40,823 nt of DNA, from positions 1 to 40,823 of IMG/VR virus record IMGVR_UViG_3300032296_004021. One strand, 5' to 3'. Positions within the stretch are counted from its first letter, which is position 1, and each line of letters begins with the position of its first letter. The translations under genes were made by a program, and so were the position numbers. Origin of the DNA: a virus. The notes below the pieces were generated by a model. The model ran no database searches, was not told the DNA's origin, and saw only the letters and a program-made list of their open reading frames with translations. Below, in pieces: positions 20,757 to 28,316 of the stretch.

Positions 20757-21746
20757 TCAATCTTCGGAGGGCATAGTATACATTGGAGGTGTAAATCTCA
20801 TGGTTGTTAAATTGTCGGTATATGTTATAGTTTCATTTTCTATAGGTTGGGGGTATCTTGGTTCAGTTAAACCATTGGGTTCTTCAACGGCTTGTAAAAG
20901 GCTTATTTGTCTTCTAACATTTTCAAGGTCACTCAAACATTCTTGATGAACGGATTCTTGTAATTCCGATGAACACAAATTTTTATTTGTATCTTTTGAG
21001 GCAAAAACTTTTTTCACGACTGGAAAAAGATATCCATCAATTTCAGTTTCAAGAAAATCTACCCTCTTATCGGATGCAGACCAAAAACTCAATTCATCAT
21101 CCCCATCCAAGGATTTAAAACCACCTACCTTATATCCTGTTTTCTTATTAATGAAATAAACCAAAATACCTCTTCTCCAATATCTTTCGAAGTATTGTTT
21201 TTCTATTTGATATGTTGTACACCACTTGGTTCCCGAACCATATTTTGCGGACGAAGCGAAAGTCAAAGGTCTCAAAATTAACCATGTATCATCCTCATAT
21301 TCTTTGATAATCTGTTTTTCAAGTTCTTTCGACCATAATTTTATCTCAGCTAGCATTATGGCATTTCTTATTTCCTCAATATTTGAGTATTGACTAATAT
21401 CCTTTTTTTCTATCTTGTTACCATCAATCAACTCCATGAAGTTTGATAGCAATTTGAACTCCTCTTTAGAAAAATATTCTGAAATAAGATGAAAAGTATA
21501 TTTTTCATTAAGACTCAATCCTTGAACATCGATACCCCTTTCGCTAAGGTCAGTCTCTAATTCCAAATATATTTTTGAGGAATTTTCATCCTTGAAAACT
21601 TCTTTAAAGTTATATCTACTACCTAAAACTTTACACAAAAGTGGAAAATATTTATAACTCTTTGATTTATCGAATCTTTTAAAAAGGTCGAAGAGGGTGA
21701 TATTCAATTCAGGATATTGTTTTTTCAATTCATCGAGTCGGGACAT
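20757..21746 (-). CDS. GTKWCT-motif phage protein
   Basis: This 329-aa protein has a helical N-terminal half and a central motif block: DTWLILRPLTFASSAKYGSG followed by TKWCTTYQ (GSGTKWCT at 170-177), then ILVYFINKKTGYKVGGFKSL and ELSFWSASDKRVDFLETEID. The GTKWCT block with a following FIxxKxxxKxG segment is seen in unassigned proteins of many large phages and plasmids, as far as I remember. Its role is not known. The C-terminal 70 residues are likely flexible and contain PNGLTEPRYPQPIENETITY. It starts with ATG; an upstream TATCTTTA could be a promoter. Confidence 0.65.
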   Translation of the reverse strand: MSRLDELKKQYPELNITLFDLFKRFDKSKSYKYFPLLCKVLGSRYNFKEVFKDENSSKIYLELETDLSERGIDVQGLSLNEKYTFHLISEYFSKEEFKLLSNFMELIDGNKIEKKDISQYSNIEEIRNAIMLAEIKLWSKELEKQIIKEYEDDTWLILRPLTFASSAKYGSGTKWCTTYQIEKQYFERYWRRGILVYFINKKTGYKVGGFKSLDGDDELSFWSASDKRVDFLETEIDGYLFPVVKKVFASKDTNKNLCSSELQESVHQECLSDLENVRRQISLLQAVEEPNGLTEPRYPQPIENETITYTDNLTTMRFTPPMYTMPSED

Positions 21747-21798
21747 AGATAATTTTTTTTAAAGATAAAAAATTTTGAATTACGCGTCAAATAAAAAA

Positions 21799-21816
21799 GT
21801 CAGGAATTGACCTGAC
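21799..21816 (-). terminator. Terminator after tRNA-Ser
   Basis: GTCAGG and CCTGAC form a 6-bp stem around aattga, extended by AA/TT, with a T-run on the minus strand. It lies 6 nt beyond the 3' end of the tRNA-Ser. Confidence 0.75.
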
Positions 21817-21821
21817 TTTAG

Positions 21822-21909
21822 CGGAAGCGGTTGGATTCGAACCAACGGAACAGTTTCCCGTTCTCTAGTTTTCAAGACTAGCGCGATAGACCAACTCTGC
21901 CACACTTCC
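21822..21909 (-). tRNA. tRNA-Ser(UGA)
   Basis: Acceptor stem GGAAGTG/CGCTTCC with one G-U pair, discriminator G, anticodon loop CTTGAAA with anticodon TGA, a long variable arm (AACGG...TGTTCC region) as in serine tRNAs, and T-arm GTTGG-TTCGAAT-CCAAC. No CCA is encoded. A terminator follows directly. Confidence 0.95.
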
Positions 21910-21958
21910 TATTCATACCTAAAATTATTAAAATCTACTCACAAAGTCCAATTAAAAA

Positions 21959-22579
21959 CTACTTGAATTTGGAACTAATTTTTTTGACAATATTGTAAAC
22001 TAATTCAGATGATATTAAAACAACACCTGAAGCCAATAATCTTTCCGCAATCATTGCAGATGAACCATCCGCATCCGAACTTTTTTCTATTATTTTTTGA
22101 ATATCAGAAACAATAGGAATCAAAAACGCATAAGCTATGACTTCCATGAAATTATTTGTGACTACATTTATTGAATCCAAGAAACCGAAAAAGGAATTTT
22201 TCAATTTTAACCCTTTATCTAAAGCCGCCTCGAATGGTTCCTGTAAGTTACTGTCTTTTATTTTATTTAATAATTGACCAGTTACCCTTTTAGTTTCGAA
22301 AAAAACTAAAAATGCCACACCTGCTAAAATCAAATATCTTTCGTCTTCCGTTAAGTTGAATTGGCCTGTTTTAAGAAAGTTATCAAGAGGCATCACTAAA
22401 CCAGCAATTGCCGCTCCCCAAGACACCAACATTTTCACATTAATTTTGTATTTTTTTGTGACTCTGTTAGATACTTCAGAAATGAAAGAATACAACATTT
22501 TCATGTATTCTGTCATTTTGGATTTATCCTTCCCCTCCAAAATAATTCTTAACTGCTCTTCTGTAATCAAAAATTCCAT
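21959..22579 (-). CDS. Tagged multi-pass membrane protein
   Basis: This 206-aa protein starts MEFLITEEQLRIILEGKDKS, an exact member of the ITExQxxxLLE tag class, with ILE-G as a possible cleavage site. I chose the ATG at 22579, 7 nt after a minus-strand TATTTAT. Three or four hydrophobic helices follow: VSWGAAIAGLVMPLDNFL, YLILAGVAFLVFF, MEVIAYAFLIPIVSDI and LASGVVLISSELVYNIV. A membrane protein with a virion-type tag might be delivered with the DNA and form part of an ejection channel. That is inference. Confidence 0.7.
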   Translation of the reverse strand: MEFLITEEQLRIILEGKDKSKMTEYMKMLYSFISEVSNRVTKKYKINVKMLVSWGAAIAGLVMPLDNFLKTGQFNLTEDERYLILAGVAFLVFFETKRVTGQLLNKIKDSNLQEPFEAALDKGLKLKNSFFGFLDSINVVTNNFMEVIAYAFLIPIVSDIQKIIEKSSDADGSSAMIAERLLASGVVLISSELVYNIVKKISSKFK

Positions 22580-22586
22580 ACAACTA

Positions 22587-22609
22587 ATAAATATATGTGA
22601 TATATTTAT
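22587..22609. promoter_or_regulatory. Divergent TATTTAT boxes
   Basis: Minus-strand box at 22587-22593 (7 nt before the ATG at 22579) and plus-strand box at 22603-22609 (4 nt before the ATG at 22614). The two start codons are only 34 nt apart. Confidence 0.5.
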
Positions 22610-22613
22610 AATC

Positions 22614-23228
22614 ATGAAAGGTCAAATCAATCTTTTACCAAATGTTGGAGATAAAGTAGAGTGTCTTTACATGGATAAAGAATCTGATGTTCTACCAGGA
22701 ACCATAGGTGAAGTCGTTAGGGTTCAAGAAGACCCATTTGTTGATGATGCGGTTATGATTTATGTAAATTGGGAATCAGGAAGTTCCTTACCATTATTGT
22801 CTGACGCGGATAAATGGAGAGTTCTAAAAAAAGAAAATTTAGAGGAGCAGGCCAATGAACATCCTGAACACGAATTTTTTGCCAATAACACAGAAATTTT
22901 TGAATTCTTCGATTATAGATTCTTATTCAATTATTTAAAGAAAATTCAAGAATCAGGTATTACAAATATGTTTGGTTCCTCTCCTTTACTTTACGCTGGT
23001 GAAGAACATATTGATAGATATTTTGGTGAAGGGCAAGAGGACAACGAGGCTTTCCAAGAAGTTTTGGAGATGGCGGAGGAATCTAAAAGAAAAATGATTC
23101 AAGGTACTATGAAATACCTTGAATCAAAAGATATGGATTTAGAAATGGACAAATTTAATAGTCAAATAAAGAGAATGGCTAGACAAGTTTTAGGAATGTA
23201 TGTTAATTTTTATAACGTATTTACCTGA
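22614..23228 (+). CDS. Protein with SH3-like (DUF4314-type) N-terminal domain
   Basis: This 204-aa protein starts MKGQINLLPNVGDKVECLYM. Residues 10-75 resemble the small beta-barrel pattern of DUF4314: VGDKVECLYMDKESDVLPGT, GEVVRVQEDPFVDDAVMIYV, NWESGSSLPLLSDADKWRVL. The rest is acidic and helical (QEVLEMAEESKRKMIQGTMK). I chose the ATG 4 nt after the TATTTAT box; an upstream in-frame extension lies antisense over the divergent gene. Its last 19 nt overlap the tonB-like gene tail to tail. Function unknown. Confidence 0.7.
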   Translation: MKGQINLLPNVGDKVECLYMDKESDVLPGTIGEVVRVQEDPFVDDAVMIYVNWESGSSLPLLSDADKWRVLKKENLEEQANEHPEHEFFANNTEIFEFFDYRFLFNYLKKIQESGITNMFGSSPLLYAGEEHIDRYFGEGQEDNEAFQEVLEMAEESKRKMIQGTMKYLESKDMDLEMDKFNSQIKRMARQVLGMYVNFYNVFT

Positions 23229-24004
23229 AATGTTATAGATTGTTTTCTATAAGCTTTCACTTGTCTTCCGTTTTGAATTGCTGGGTTCCATTTGGGACCT
23301 TTTTTTATTGCTTTTATTGCAATTTCTTCCATACCATATCCATGTGAAGTTAGAGGTATTACATCACTTATGTTTCCATCTACATCAACAACAAATTGTA
23401 TAAGTGTTGTGTAAATTCCATCAGGTGCACCCTCTTCTGCAGGATTTACATCAGAAAGTGTTCTTTCCAAATATCTCTTCCATTTTTCGACACCACCTGG
23501 AAAACTAGCCTCAATTTCAACCTTCTCAAAGATTTCAGGTTCATATGGAACATCAATAATCCCATTACCAAAATCTGGTACATTATTTATTTGACAGGTA
23601 TCTCCTTTGACATTGATAGTCCCAATTTGAGCGTCACGCATGTCAACTTGAGCTGGTAGAGGTTCAGTTGGTTGGTCAACAATTATTGGTTCGGTAAACT
23701 TAACTGTTGAGGGTTGAGTAGTCTGAACTTCCTTTGGTGGAGGTGGTGGTGGAGGTTTGACCTCTTTTTCTTTAATTTCTGTTATGGTAATTTCAGTGGA
23801 AACATATTTTGGTTTTTCAATAGTTTGGTCTTTTGTTAAACCAAAAGCAAGGATTGATACACCGAAAATACCTAAAGTTACCAAAAGAGCTCTTGAGATT
23901 CTTTTGTTGTAACTTTTTCTTAATTCGTAAGCCCCGTAAAGTTTGTTTTTTCCCTCGAAGACTATGTCTAAATAATCTTGGTTGAGGATGTGTTTTGTTT
24001 CCAT
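23210..24004 (-). CDS. tonB: TonB-like energy transducer
   Basis: This 264-aa protein has all parts of a Bacteroidota TonB. It has the cytoplasmic motif NKLYGAYELRK (20-30), one membrane helix (ALLVTLGIFGVSILAFGL, 39-56), a proline-rich spacer with seven prolines (84-90) and a C-terminal TonB domain (about 163-264: SFPGGVEKWKRYLERTL, GIYTTLIQFVVDVDGNISDV, AIKAIKKGPKWNPAIQNGRQ). TonB carries proton-motive energy from ExbB/D to outer-membrane receptors. It is very unusual in a phage. It could keep nutrient uptake running during infection or act as a decoy that blocks TonB-dependent phages or toxins. No ExbB/D gene is near. Confidence 0.92.
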   Translation of the reverse strand: METKHILNQDYLDIVFEGKNKLYGAYELRKSYNKRISRALLVTLGIFGVSILAFGLTKDQTIEKPKYVSTEITITEIKEKEVKPPPPPPPKEVQTTQPSTVKFTEPIIVDQPTEPLPAQVDMRDAQIGTINVKGDTCQINNVPDFGNGIIDVPYEPEIFEKVEIEASFPGGVEKWKRYLERTLSDVNPAEEGAPDGIYTTLIQFVVDVDGNISDVIPLTSHGYGMEEIAIKAIKKGPKWNPAIQNGRQVKAYRKQSITFQVNTL

Positions 24005-24062
24005 AAAATTAGATTTTCTAATTAGATGGAATATGAATAAAATTTCACACCAAAATCAAAAA

Positions 24063-25226
24063 TTAATTTGATAAAGGTGCTTTAATTGATGGGTGTGATT
24101 GATAATCGACCAACTCTATTTGATTGGGATTAATTTTATCCCAAAGAATCTTGTAACCATCCATGTATTCGAAATCAAAATTTAAATTGACATTTGGTAA
24201 GTCATAAGAACTTCTTGTAATTTGTTCTTTGGCTTGTTCGATGTGATTTGAATATAGATGTGTGTCTCCCAAATTTCCAATTAATTGGTCAGGAACCATG
24301 TTCACTTCTTTGCTGAGCAACATCAGAAGTAAACCATAAGAAGCAATATTGAACGGCAATCCCAAAAATGTATCAACAGAACGTTGATTCCACATTAAAG
24401 AGATTGCTCTAGTTGGAAATTGTGCTTTATCTAATTGCTCCTTTACTTCCTTAAACACCCACTCTGGCTTTTCGTAATCCCATCCCATTTCATTTTCAAT
24501 ATGATTTTTCCACTCAACACATTTCGGGTCATTAGACCATTTCAAGTATGCATCACATCTTTCTTTCAAACTCAACTCTCTTGTATAAACTTGAAATCCA
24601 TAATGACAGGGGGGTAAAACCATTTCTTCGAGTTCAGCGACATTCCAAGCATTCACCATAAGTCTTCTTGAATCAGGATTGGTCTTAAGTTGATAAATTA
24701 GAACTTGAATTTGGTCATACCAAATTGAACCTTTCCTATTATTGTCATTCAAATCCAACCAACCTTGCCATTTTCTCCATTGTTTACCATAAATCGGCCC
24801 TAACTCACCCCAAATTTTTGCAAAATAATCATCAGTCTTTATTTCATCAATAAAGTCTTCTTTTGACATTACAAGAAACTCTTTGAGTTCTTTTGTGTCA
24901 TGATTAGGTTCGGAGTTGTCATCAATACTTTTTTCGATTTTTTGAACATAATTTTTATAAGCATCACCGTCCCAAATATGACAACCATTATCCACAAGAT
25001 ATTTGATATTTGTATCACCATTTAAAAACCACAGTAATTCTGTCACCATAGTTTTCCAAGCCATTTTCTTGGTGGTTAGGAGGGGAAATCCTTCACTCAT
25101 ATTATGACGGATTTGTCTTCCGAAAACAGATAAAGTTCCAGTTCCTGTCCTATCTGTTTTTTCTACACCATTATCAAGTATGTCTTGAAGTAAAGATTGG
25201 TATTGTTTGTCTATGGAGTTTTTCAT
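24063..25226 (-). CDS. thyA: Thymidylate synthase (ThyA type) with two insertions
   Basis: The enzyme methylates dUMP to dTMP with methylene-tetrahydrofolate. Motifs are DRTGTGTLSVFG (25-36), FPLLTTKK (47-54), ELLWFLNGDTNI (63-74), GPIYGKQWRKW (143-153), the nucleophile Cys207 in LPPCHYGFQVY, and NQRSVDTFLGLPFNIASYG (280-298). At 387 aa it is much longer than the usual 264. One insertion lies near 90-138. Another of about 55 residues (217-272, ERCDAYLKWSNDP... region) separates the active-site cysteine strand from the RSVD motif. The start overlaps the stop of the lipoprotein gene. Supplies dTMP for phage DNA synthesis. Confidence 0.95.
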   Translation of the reverse strand: MKNSIDKQYQSLLQDILDNGVEKTDRTGTGTLSVFGRQIRHNMSEGFPLLTTKKMAWKTMVTELLWFLNGDTNIKYLVDNGCHIWDGDAYKNYVQKIEKSIDDNSEPNHDTKELKEFLVMSKEDFIDEIKTDDYFAKIWGELGPIYGKQWRKWQGWLDLNDNNRKGSIWYDQIQVLIYQLKTNPDSRRLMVNAWNVAELEEMVLPPCHYGFQVYTRELSLKERCDAYLKWSNDPKCVEWKNHIENEMGWDYEKPEWVFKEVKEQLDKAQFPTRAISLMWNQRSVDTFLGLPFNIASYGLLLMLLSKEVNMVPDQLIGNLGDTHLYSNHIEQAKEQITRSSYDLPNVNLNFDFEYMDGYKILWDKINPNQIELVDYQSHPSIKAPLSN

Positions 25227-25546
25227 TGAATTGTCACTTGTGTTGTATGGGTTTTAGTAATTAAAGTATCTCTGTCTCTTATGACCCTTACTTTAATTGA
25301 ACCAAATGTAGTATCGTTTCTAACTTGGATATAAAATTTTGAATTCTCATTTGGGCTACCCCACCCGTAAATCCAACCATCGAAAATAGGTTGTGTTTTT
25401 ATTGTTCCGTCGATTGTTCTAAAAGAAGCGCTTATTTTAGGTGAAGTTGTTTCCACTTGATAATAGAAAAAATAAGTTTCTTTGTATTGTCTACAAGAAA
25501 CAAAAAGAAGGGAAAAAAATAAAAGTTTATAAATTATCTTTAACAT
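25223..25546 (-). CDS. Small lipoprotein
   Basis: This 107-aa protein begins MLKIIYKLLFFSLLFVSCRQ, with the lipobox LFVSC and Cys18 as the modified residue. The mature part is beta-rich (YKETYFFYYQVETTSPKISA, SIKVRVIRDRDTLITKTHTT). It overlaps the thymidylate synthase gene by 4 nt and the preceding gene by 20 nt, so they form one coupled operon. Likely anchored in the host outer membrane during infection. Function unknown. Confidence 0.7.
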   Translation of the reverse strand: MLKIIYKLLFFSLLFVSCRQYKETYFFYYQVETTSPKISASFRTIDGTIKTQPIFDGWIYGWGSPNENSKFYIQVRNDTTFGSIKVRVIRDRDTLITKTHTTQVTIQ

Positions 25547-25745
25547 AATTTTCCCATCTTTTTTTTATAAAGTTGGTGTCTTCATGAAAATACTCCATTT
25601 CAGACAACCATTTTAATAATTCTTCTACCCCATCCTGTTTACCCATTTCATAGGTTTTTTTAAGTGCTTCACAGCATCCCTTTGGGTTTAAAAAGGTGGA
25701 ATGAGCATTATGCTCCATCAAAATTTCGTAGAAGTCAGGTCTCAT
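25527..25745 (-). CDS. 72-aa hypothetical protein
   Basis: The protein starts MRPDFYEILMEHNAHSTFLN and is helical and acidic (KKTYEMGKQDGVEELLKWLS, RWENYVKDNL). The pattern MGKQDGVEELLKWL is seen in small phage proteins that contain a GxxxG-type helix, but I cannot name a family. The ATG overlaps the upstream stop (ATGA), and its 3' end overlaps the lipoprotein gene by 20 nt. Confidence 0.6.
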   Translation of the reverse strand: MRPDFYEILMEHNAHSTFLNPKGCCEALKKTYEMGKQDGVEELLKWLSEMEYFHEDTNFIKKRWENYVKDNL

Positions 25746-25963
25746 TTCTCAATAATCATGTTTGTATTTGCAACAGGGAAACGAGCAACAGGACGGCGAC
25801 TTTCAATATCGGAATTCATTTCAGAAACAATAACCTCATAGAAATGTTCGGTGACCTTTACAGTTGGAACATTTTCAATATTCATAAGAATTTGAGATTC
25901 TTGTGAGTGACCTTCGTAAAGTTTAACAGTTTTTGTGGTTGTGTTAAAATGTAGTGTTTGCAT
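25742..25963 (-). CDS. 73-aa hypothetical protein
   Basis: The protein starts MQTLHFNTTTKTVKLYEGHS and is beta-rich (PTVKVTEHFYEVIVSEMNSD, RFPVANTNMIIEK). I chose the ATG at 25963, because the longer frame would include the promoter TATCTTTG at 25983-25990. It is the first gene of the operon that continues through the 72-aa gene, the lipoprotein and thymidylate synthase. Function unknown. Confidence 0.6.
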   Translation of the reverse strand: MQTLHFNTTTKTVKLYEGHSQESQILMNIENVPTVKVTEHFYEVIVSEMNSDIESRRPVARFPVANTNMIIEK

Positions 25964-25982
25964 AAAAAAAATTTTGTTTATG

Positions 25983-25990
25983 CAAAGATA
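25983..25990 (-). promoter_or_regulatory. Bacteroidota-type -7 element (TATCTTTG)
   Basis: On the minus strand TATCTTTG lies 19 nt before the ATG at 25963. It probably drives the operon 25963 to 24063 (small proteins, lipoprotein, thymidylate synthase), which would place thyA in the class expressed by the host polymerase. Confidence 0.6.
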
Positions 25991-26013
25991 AGAAATCCCG
26001 ACCAAATAAACAA

Positions 26014-26253
26014 TTATAAATTTTGGAATTCCACAGGAGAATTTTCGTCAAAACAACACTTTTTCCAATCGGAAAGTCTTTTATTTTCTCTTGGAAGCAT
26101 ATGTTGCTCACGATGACCACACCACTTACATTCCCTTATCAAAACTCTAACATTTTCTCGTCCTGATGGGTGGTTTTTGATTGGGTGTTTTTCTCTTTTA
26201 TAAACCCAATTATGAAATGAAATTAAACAGAAAAGATATTTCACCGAAAACAA
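26014..26253 (-). CDS. Small zinc-ribbon-like protein
   Basis: This 79-aa protein begins with a non-ATG start (TTG; a GTG three codons on is also possible): MFSVKYLFCLISFHNWVYKR. It has RECKWCGHREQHMLPREN and WKKCCFDEN, so a CxxC pair and a second CC pair, which could bind zinc. The LFCLISFHNW start plus CxWCG is similar to small prophage proteins of the DUF1660 type. A minus-strand TATTTAT (26266-26272) lies 12 nt upstream. Start codon uncertain. Confidence 0.5.
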   Translation of the reverse strand: MFSVKYLFCLISFHNWVYKREKHPIKNHPSGRENVRVLIRECKWCGHREQHMLPRENKRLSDWKKCCFDENSPVEFQNL

Positions 26254-26283
26254 AAATTATCTCTTATAAATATTGGAAAAAGA

Positions 26284-26356
26284 AACAAGTGAGCTCCAAA
26301 TTAGGCGATATGTAAATTACCAAGATACTATCAGAAAATGGAGGAACCCACTTGTT
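26284..26356. other. Structured intergenic element (inverted repeat of 8 bp)
   Basis: AACAAGTG (26284-26291) can pair with CACTTGTT (26349-26356), and inside it CTCC (26294-26297) with GGAG (26340-26344 region). The element fills most of the 184-nt gap between divergent genes (26253 and 26438). No frame encodes a credible protein. It could be a small structured RNA or a regulatory leader; I recognise no riboswitch class. Confidence 0.4.
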
Positions 26357-26416
26357 AATACAAACATATGTAGAATTAATTTGAATGTCAAATAAAAAAA
26401 AACAATTTTTTGAAAG

Positions 26417-26423
26417 TATTTAT
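26417..26423 (+). promoter_or_regulatory. TATTTAT box
   Basis: AAGTATTTATAAAAAAATA lies 14 nt before the ATG at 26438. Confidence 0.45.
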
Positions 26424-26437
26424 AAAAAAATATTTTT

Positions 26438-27895
26438 ATGAAATTATGGGGAATTGGACAAATTTCGAGCTCTGAAAAAGACGACATTTTGTCAAAACAC
26501 AAAGAATTATATAACGGGTATAAAACATTATATCCCGATACACCAAATACTCAACCAATGTATACCTATGATTTTGCAGGTGACAAAGGTGGATTAGTTG
26601 TTAATAACAAAGGAGAAGTAAAACCATATACAAATTTTGGAATTAACGAATCAAAACAAGTTTGTTCTGAATGCGGAACCCCTTTGATGGAAGGTGAATG
26701 TATGGAATGTGGATGGAAGGGAGACATGCAAGAGTTAAGTCCGATGGATTTAATGAAAGGTGATAAATACAAATATAGTTCTCCATCATTTGAAGATGAA
26801 ATAGAATTCGACACCGAAGTTGAAGACAAATCTGGAGGAAAACCGATGTTCAAATTTAAAGGAGAAAAGGCTCATCACTTAATGGGAGATACAGATGTTG
26901 AAACATTTATTTCTTCACTTGATGAAGAAAAAGAAATGTGTTCAGAATGTGGTGGAAATATGATGGAAGGTGAATGCATGGAATGTGGTTGGAAGGGAAA
27001 TATGGAAGAAACTGAATGCAAAGAGTGTGGAGGTCCTGTCATGGAAGGGCAATGTATGGAATGTGGTTGGAAACAAGCTGATTTGGACCCTAAAGGAAGA
27101 TTTGATTATACAGATTGGGGTAGCAACCGCGAAGGAAGTTTTGAGCAAATGCACCACATGAAAGAAAGTGCAACATCAAACGCTCCATTATCTTATGGTA
27201 GACATTACGATGAGGTTAGAGAACCTTATAATTTCAAATCAAATGGTCCTGTAGGAGATGGTGGAACTTTGAGACAAAAAGACATTAATGAGGTTGGTTA
27301 TACAGGAGGTGGAAACGCACCTGTTTTTGAACCTGAATTTGACGCATATGATTTTGAAAGTGATGGACCAGTCGAAGATACATTTACAATAGATGCTCCC
27401 GATATGGATTTAGACCCAAAAGAAGTTAAAAAACCTTATAAGTTTATTTCACAAGGTGCTGAAATTGGAGATGCATATCCTGTTAACGAAGATGACACAG
27501 AATGGGAAATGATGGAGTCCGCTTGGGCTGATGAGTTGGATGAAGTTGATGTATCAGGTTCACAAGGAGTTTATGGGGATACCAAGAAACCTTATGCATT
27601 TGTTAGTGATGGACCAGGTGGAGCTGGACCTTACCAAACTCATAGTTGGGGTGGTCAGGAATTAAGTGAAGAAGACCCACAAGGTTATGAGGGAGAAGAT
27701 GAAGACGCATATTGGGAGTTAGATGTGGATGAAGTTAACCCTGATAAAATCAATAAAGATGCAACTTGGCAAGAAATCACAGACCTCACAGGTGAAGATG
27801 AATTCGCTCATGTTGACGAAGAATTACAAGAAAGTTTCCAAAACCAAAGAAACAAAATTAACGAGATGTTCTTACGAATGAAAGTTATAAAGTAA
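26438..27895 (+). CDS. Zinc-ribbon and tandem-repeat protein, tagged
   Basis: This 485-aa acidic protein begins MKLWGIGQISSSEKDDILSK, followed by HKELYNGYKTL; the SSSEKDDIL part resembles the EEK tag class. Three zinc ribbons follow with the pattern CxECGxxxMEGxCMECGWK: Cys76/79/88/91, 168/171/180/183 and 194/197/206/209. Then come four PYxFxSDGP repeats (about 262-273, 303-313, 331-340, 383-393) separated by acidic linkers. The C-terminus, FQNQRNKINEMFLRMKVIK, is a helix like the tags. The protein is likely a scaffold or assembly hub with repeated short binding motifs. I know no family. Confidence 0.75.
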   Translation: MKLWGIGQISSSEKDDILSKHKELYNGYKTLYPDTPNTQPMYTYDFAGDKGGLVVNNKGEVKPYTNFGINESKQVCSECGTPLMEGECMECGWKGDMQELSPMDLMKGDKYKYSSPSFEDEIEFDTEVEDKSGGKPMFKFKGEKAHHLMGDTDVETFISSLDEEKEMCSECGGNMMEGECMECGWKGNMEETECKECGGPVMEGQCMECGWKQADLDPKGRFDYTDWGSNREGSFEQMHHMKESATSNAPLSYGRHYDEVREPYNFKSNGPVGDGGTLRQKDINEVGYTGGGNAPVFEPEFDAYDFESDGPVEDTFTIDAPDMDLDPKEVKKPYKFISQGAEIGDAYPVNEDDTEWEMMESAWADELDEVDVSGSQGVYGDTKKPYAFVSDGPGGAGPYQTHSWGGQELSEEDPQGYEGEDEDAYWELDVDEVNPDKINKDATWQEITDLTGEDEFAHVDEELQESFQNQRNKINEMFLRMKVIK

Positions 27896-27903
27896 TATTT
27901 AAG

Positions 27904-27936
27904 ATACCCCGAAAAAAAACTCGGGGTATTTTTTTA
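27904..27936 (+). terminator. Rho-independent terminator
   Basis: ATACCCCGA (27904-27912) pairs with TCGGGGTAT (27921-27929) around an A-rich loop, and seven T follow. Confidence 0.92.
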
Positions 27937-27992
27937 TCATATAATTCAACTTTTCAATTATTTGATGATATTTGTTATTAAATTAAATAACG

Positions 27993-28295
27993 ATGGAAAT
28001 CAAAGAGATTGTATCATATTTTTTGAATAAAGATTCCAATATTTTGGAGGTGTCATTTAGAACAATTGAAGATAATGATGACCTTTTGAGAAACGACCAA
28101 ATAGATTATACATTAGTTGAAGATTACGGTTATGAACTCGAAACAGAATCATTTGATTTTTTTGACGAGGAGCTAGATGAAGATGAATTCCAAGACAAAG
28201 AAGAAGTTGAACTTGACGAATATGAACTTATAAGTTTTCTTAACGAATACTACACCATAAATTCTGACTTACTTCCAAAGGCAAATTTTTATTGA
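27993..28295 (+). CDS. Very acidic small protein
   Basis: This 100-aa protein starts MEIKEIVSYFLNKDSNILEV and has a very acidic middle (FDFFDEELDEDEFQDKEEVE). It lies alone between a terminator and the next TATTTAT box. The charge could reflect a DNA mimic or a host-protein binder, but no specific evidence supports either. Function unknown. Confidence 0.6.
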   Translation: MEIKEIVSYFLNKDSNILEVSFRTIEDNDDLLRNDQIDYTLVEDYGYELETESFDFFDEELDEDEFQDKEEVELDEYELISFLNEYYTINSDLLPKANFY

Positions 28296-28305
28296 GGTAT
28301 CTGAA

Positions 28306-28312
28306 TATTTAT
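28306..28312 (+). promoter_or_regulatory. TATTTAT box before the large virion-type operon
   Basis: GAATATTTATCTACATG: the box ends 4 nt before the ATG at 28317. It is the likely start of a transcript through to the terminator near 34717. Confidence 0.5.
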
Positions 28313-28316
28313 CTAC

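Noticed and set aside
22356-22613. N-terminal extension of the SH3-like protein
   Set aside because: It lies antisense over the tagged membrane protein, while the ATG at 22614 follows a TATTTAT box by 4 nt.
11217-26323. Shared 12-mer GTAAATTACCAA at 11217-11228 and 26312-26323
   Set aside because: It is AT-rich and occurs only twice that I noticed; chance is a sufficient explanation without a genome-wide count.
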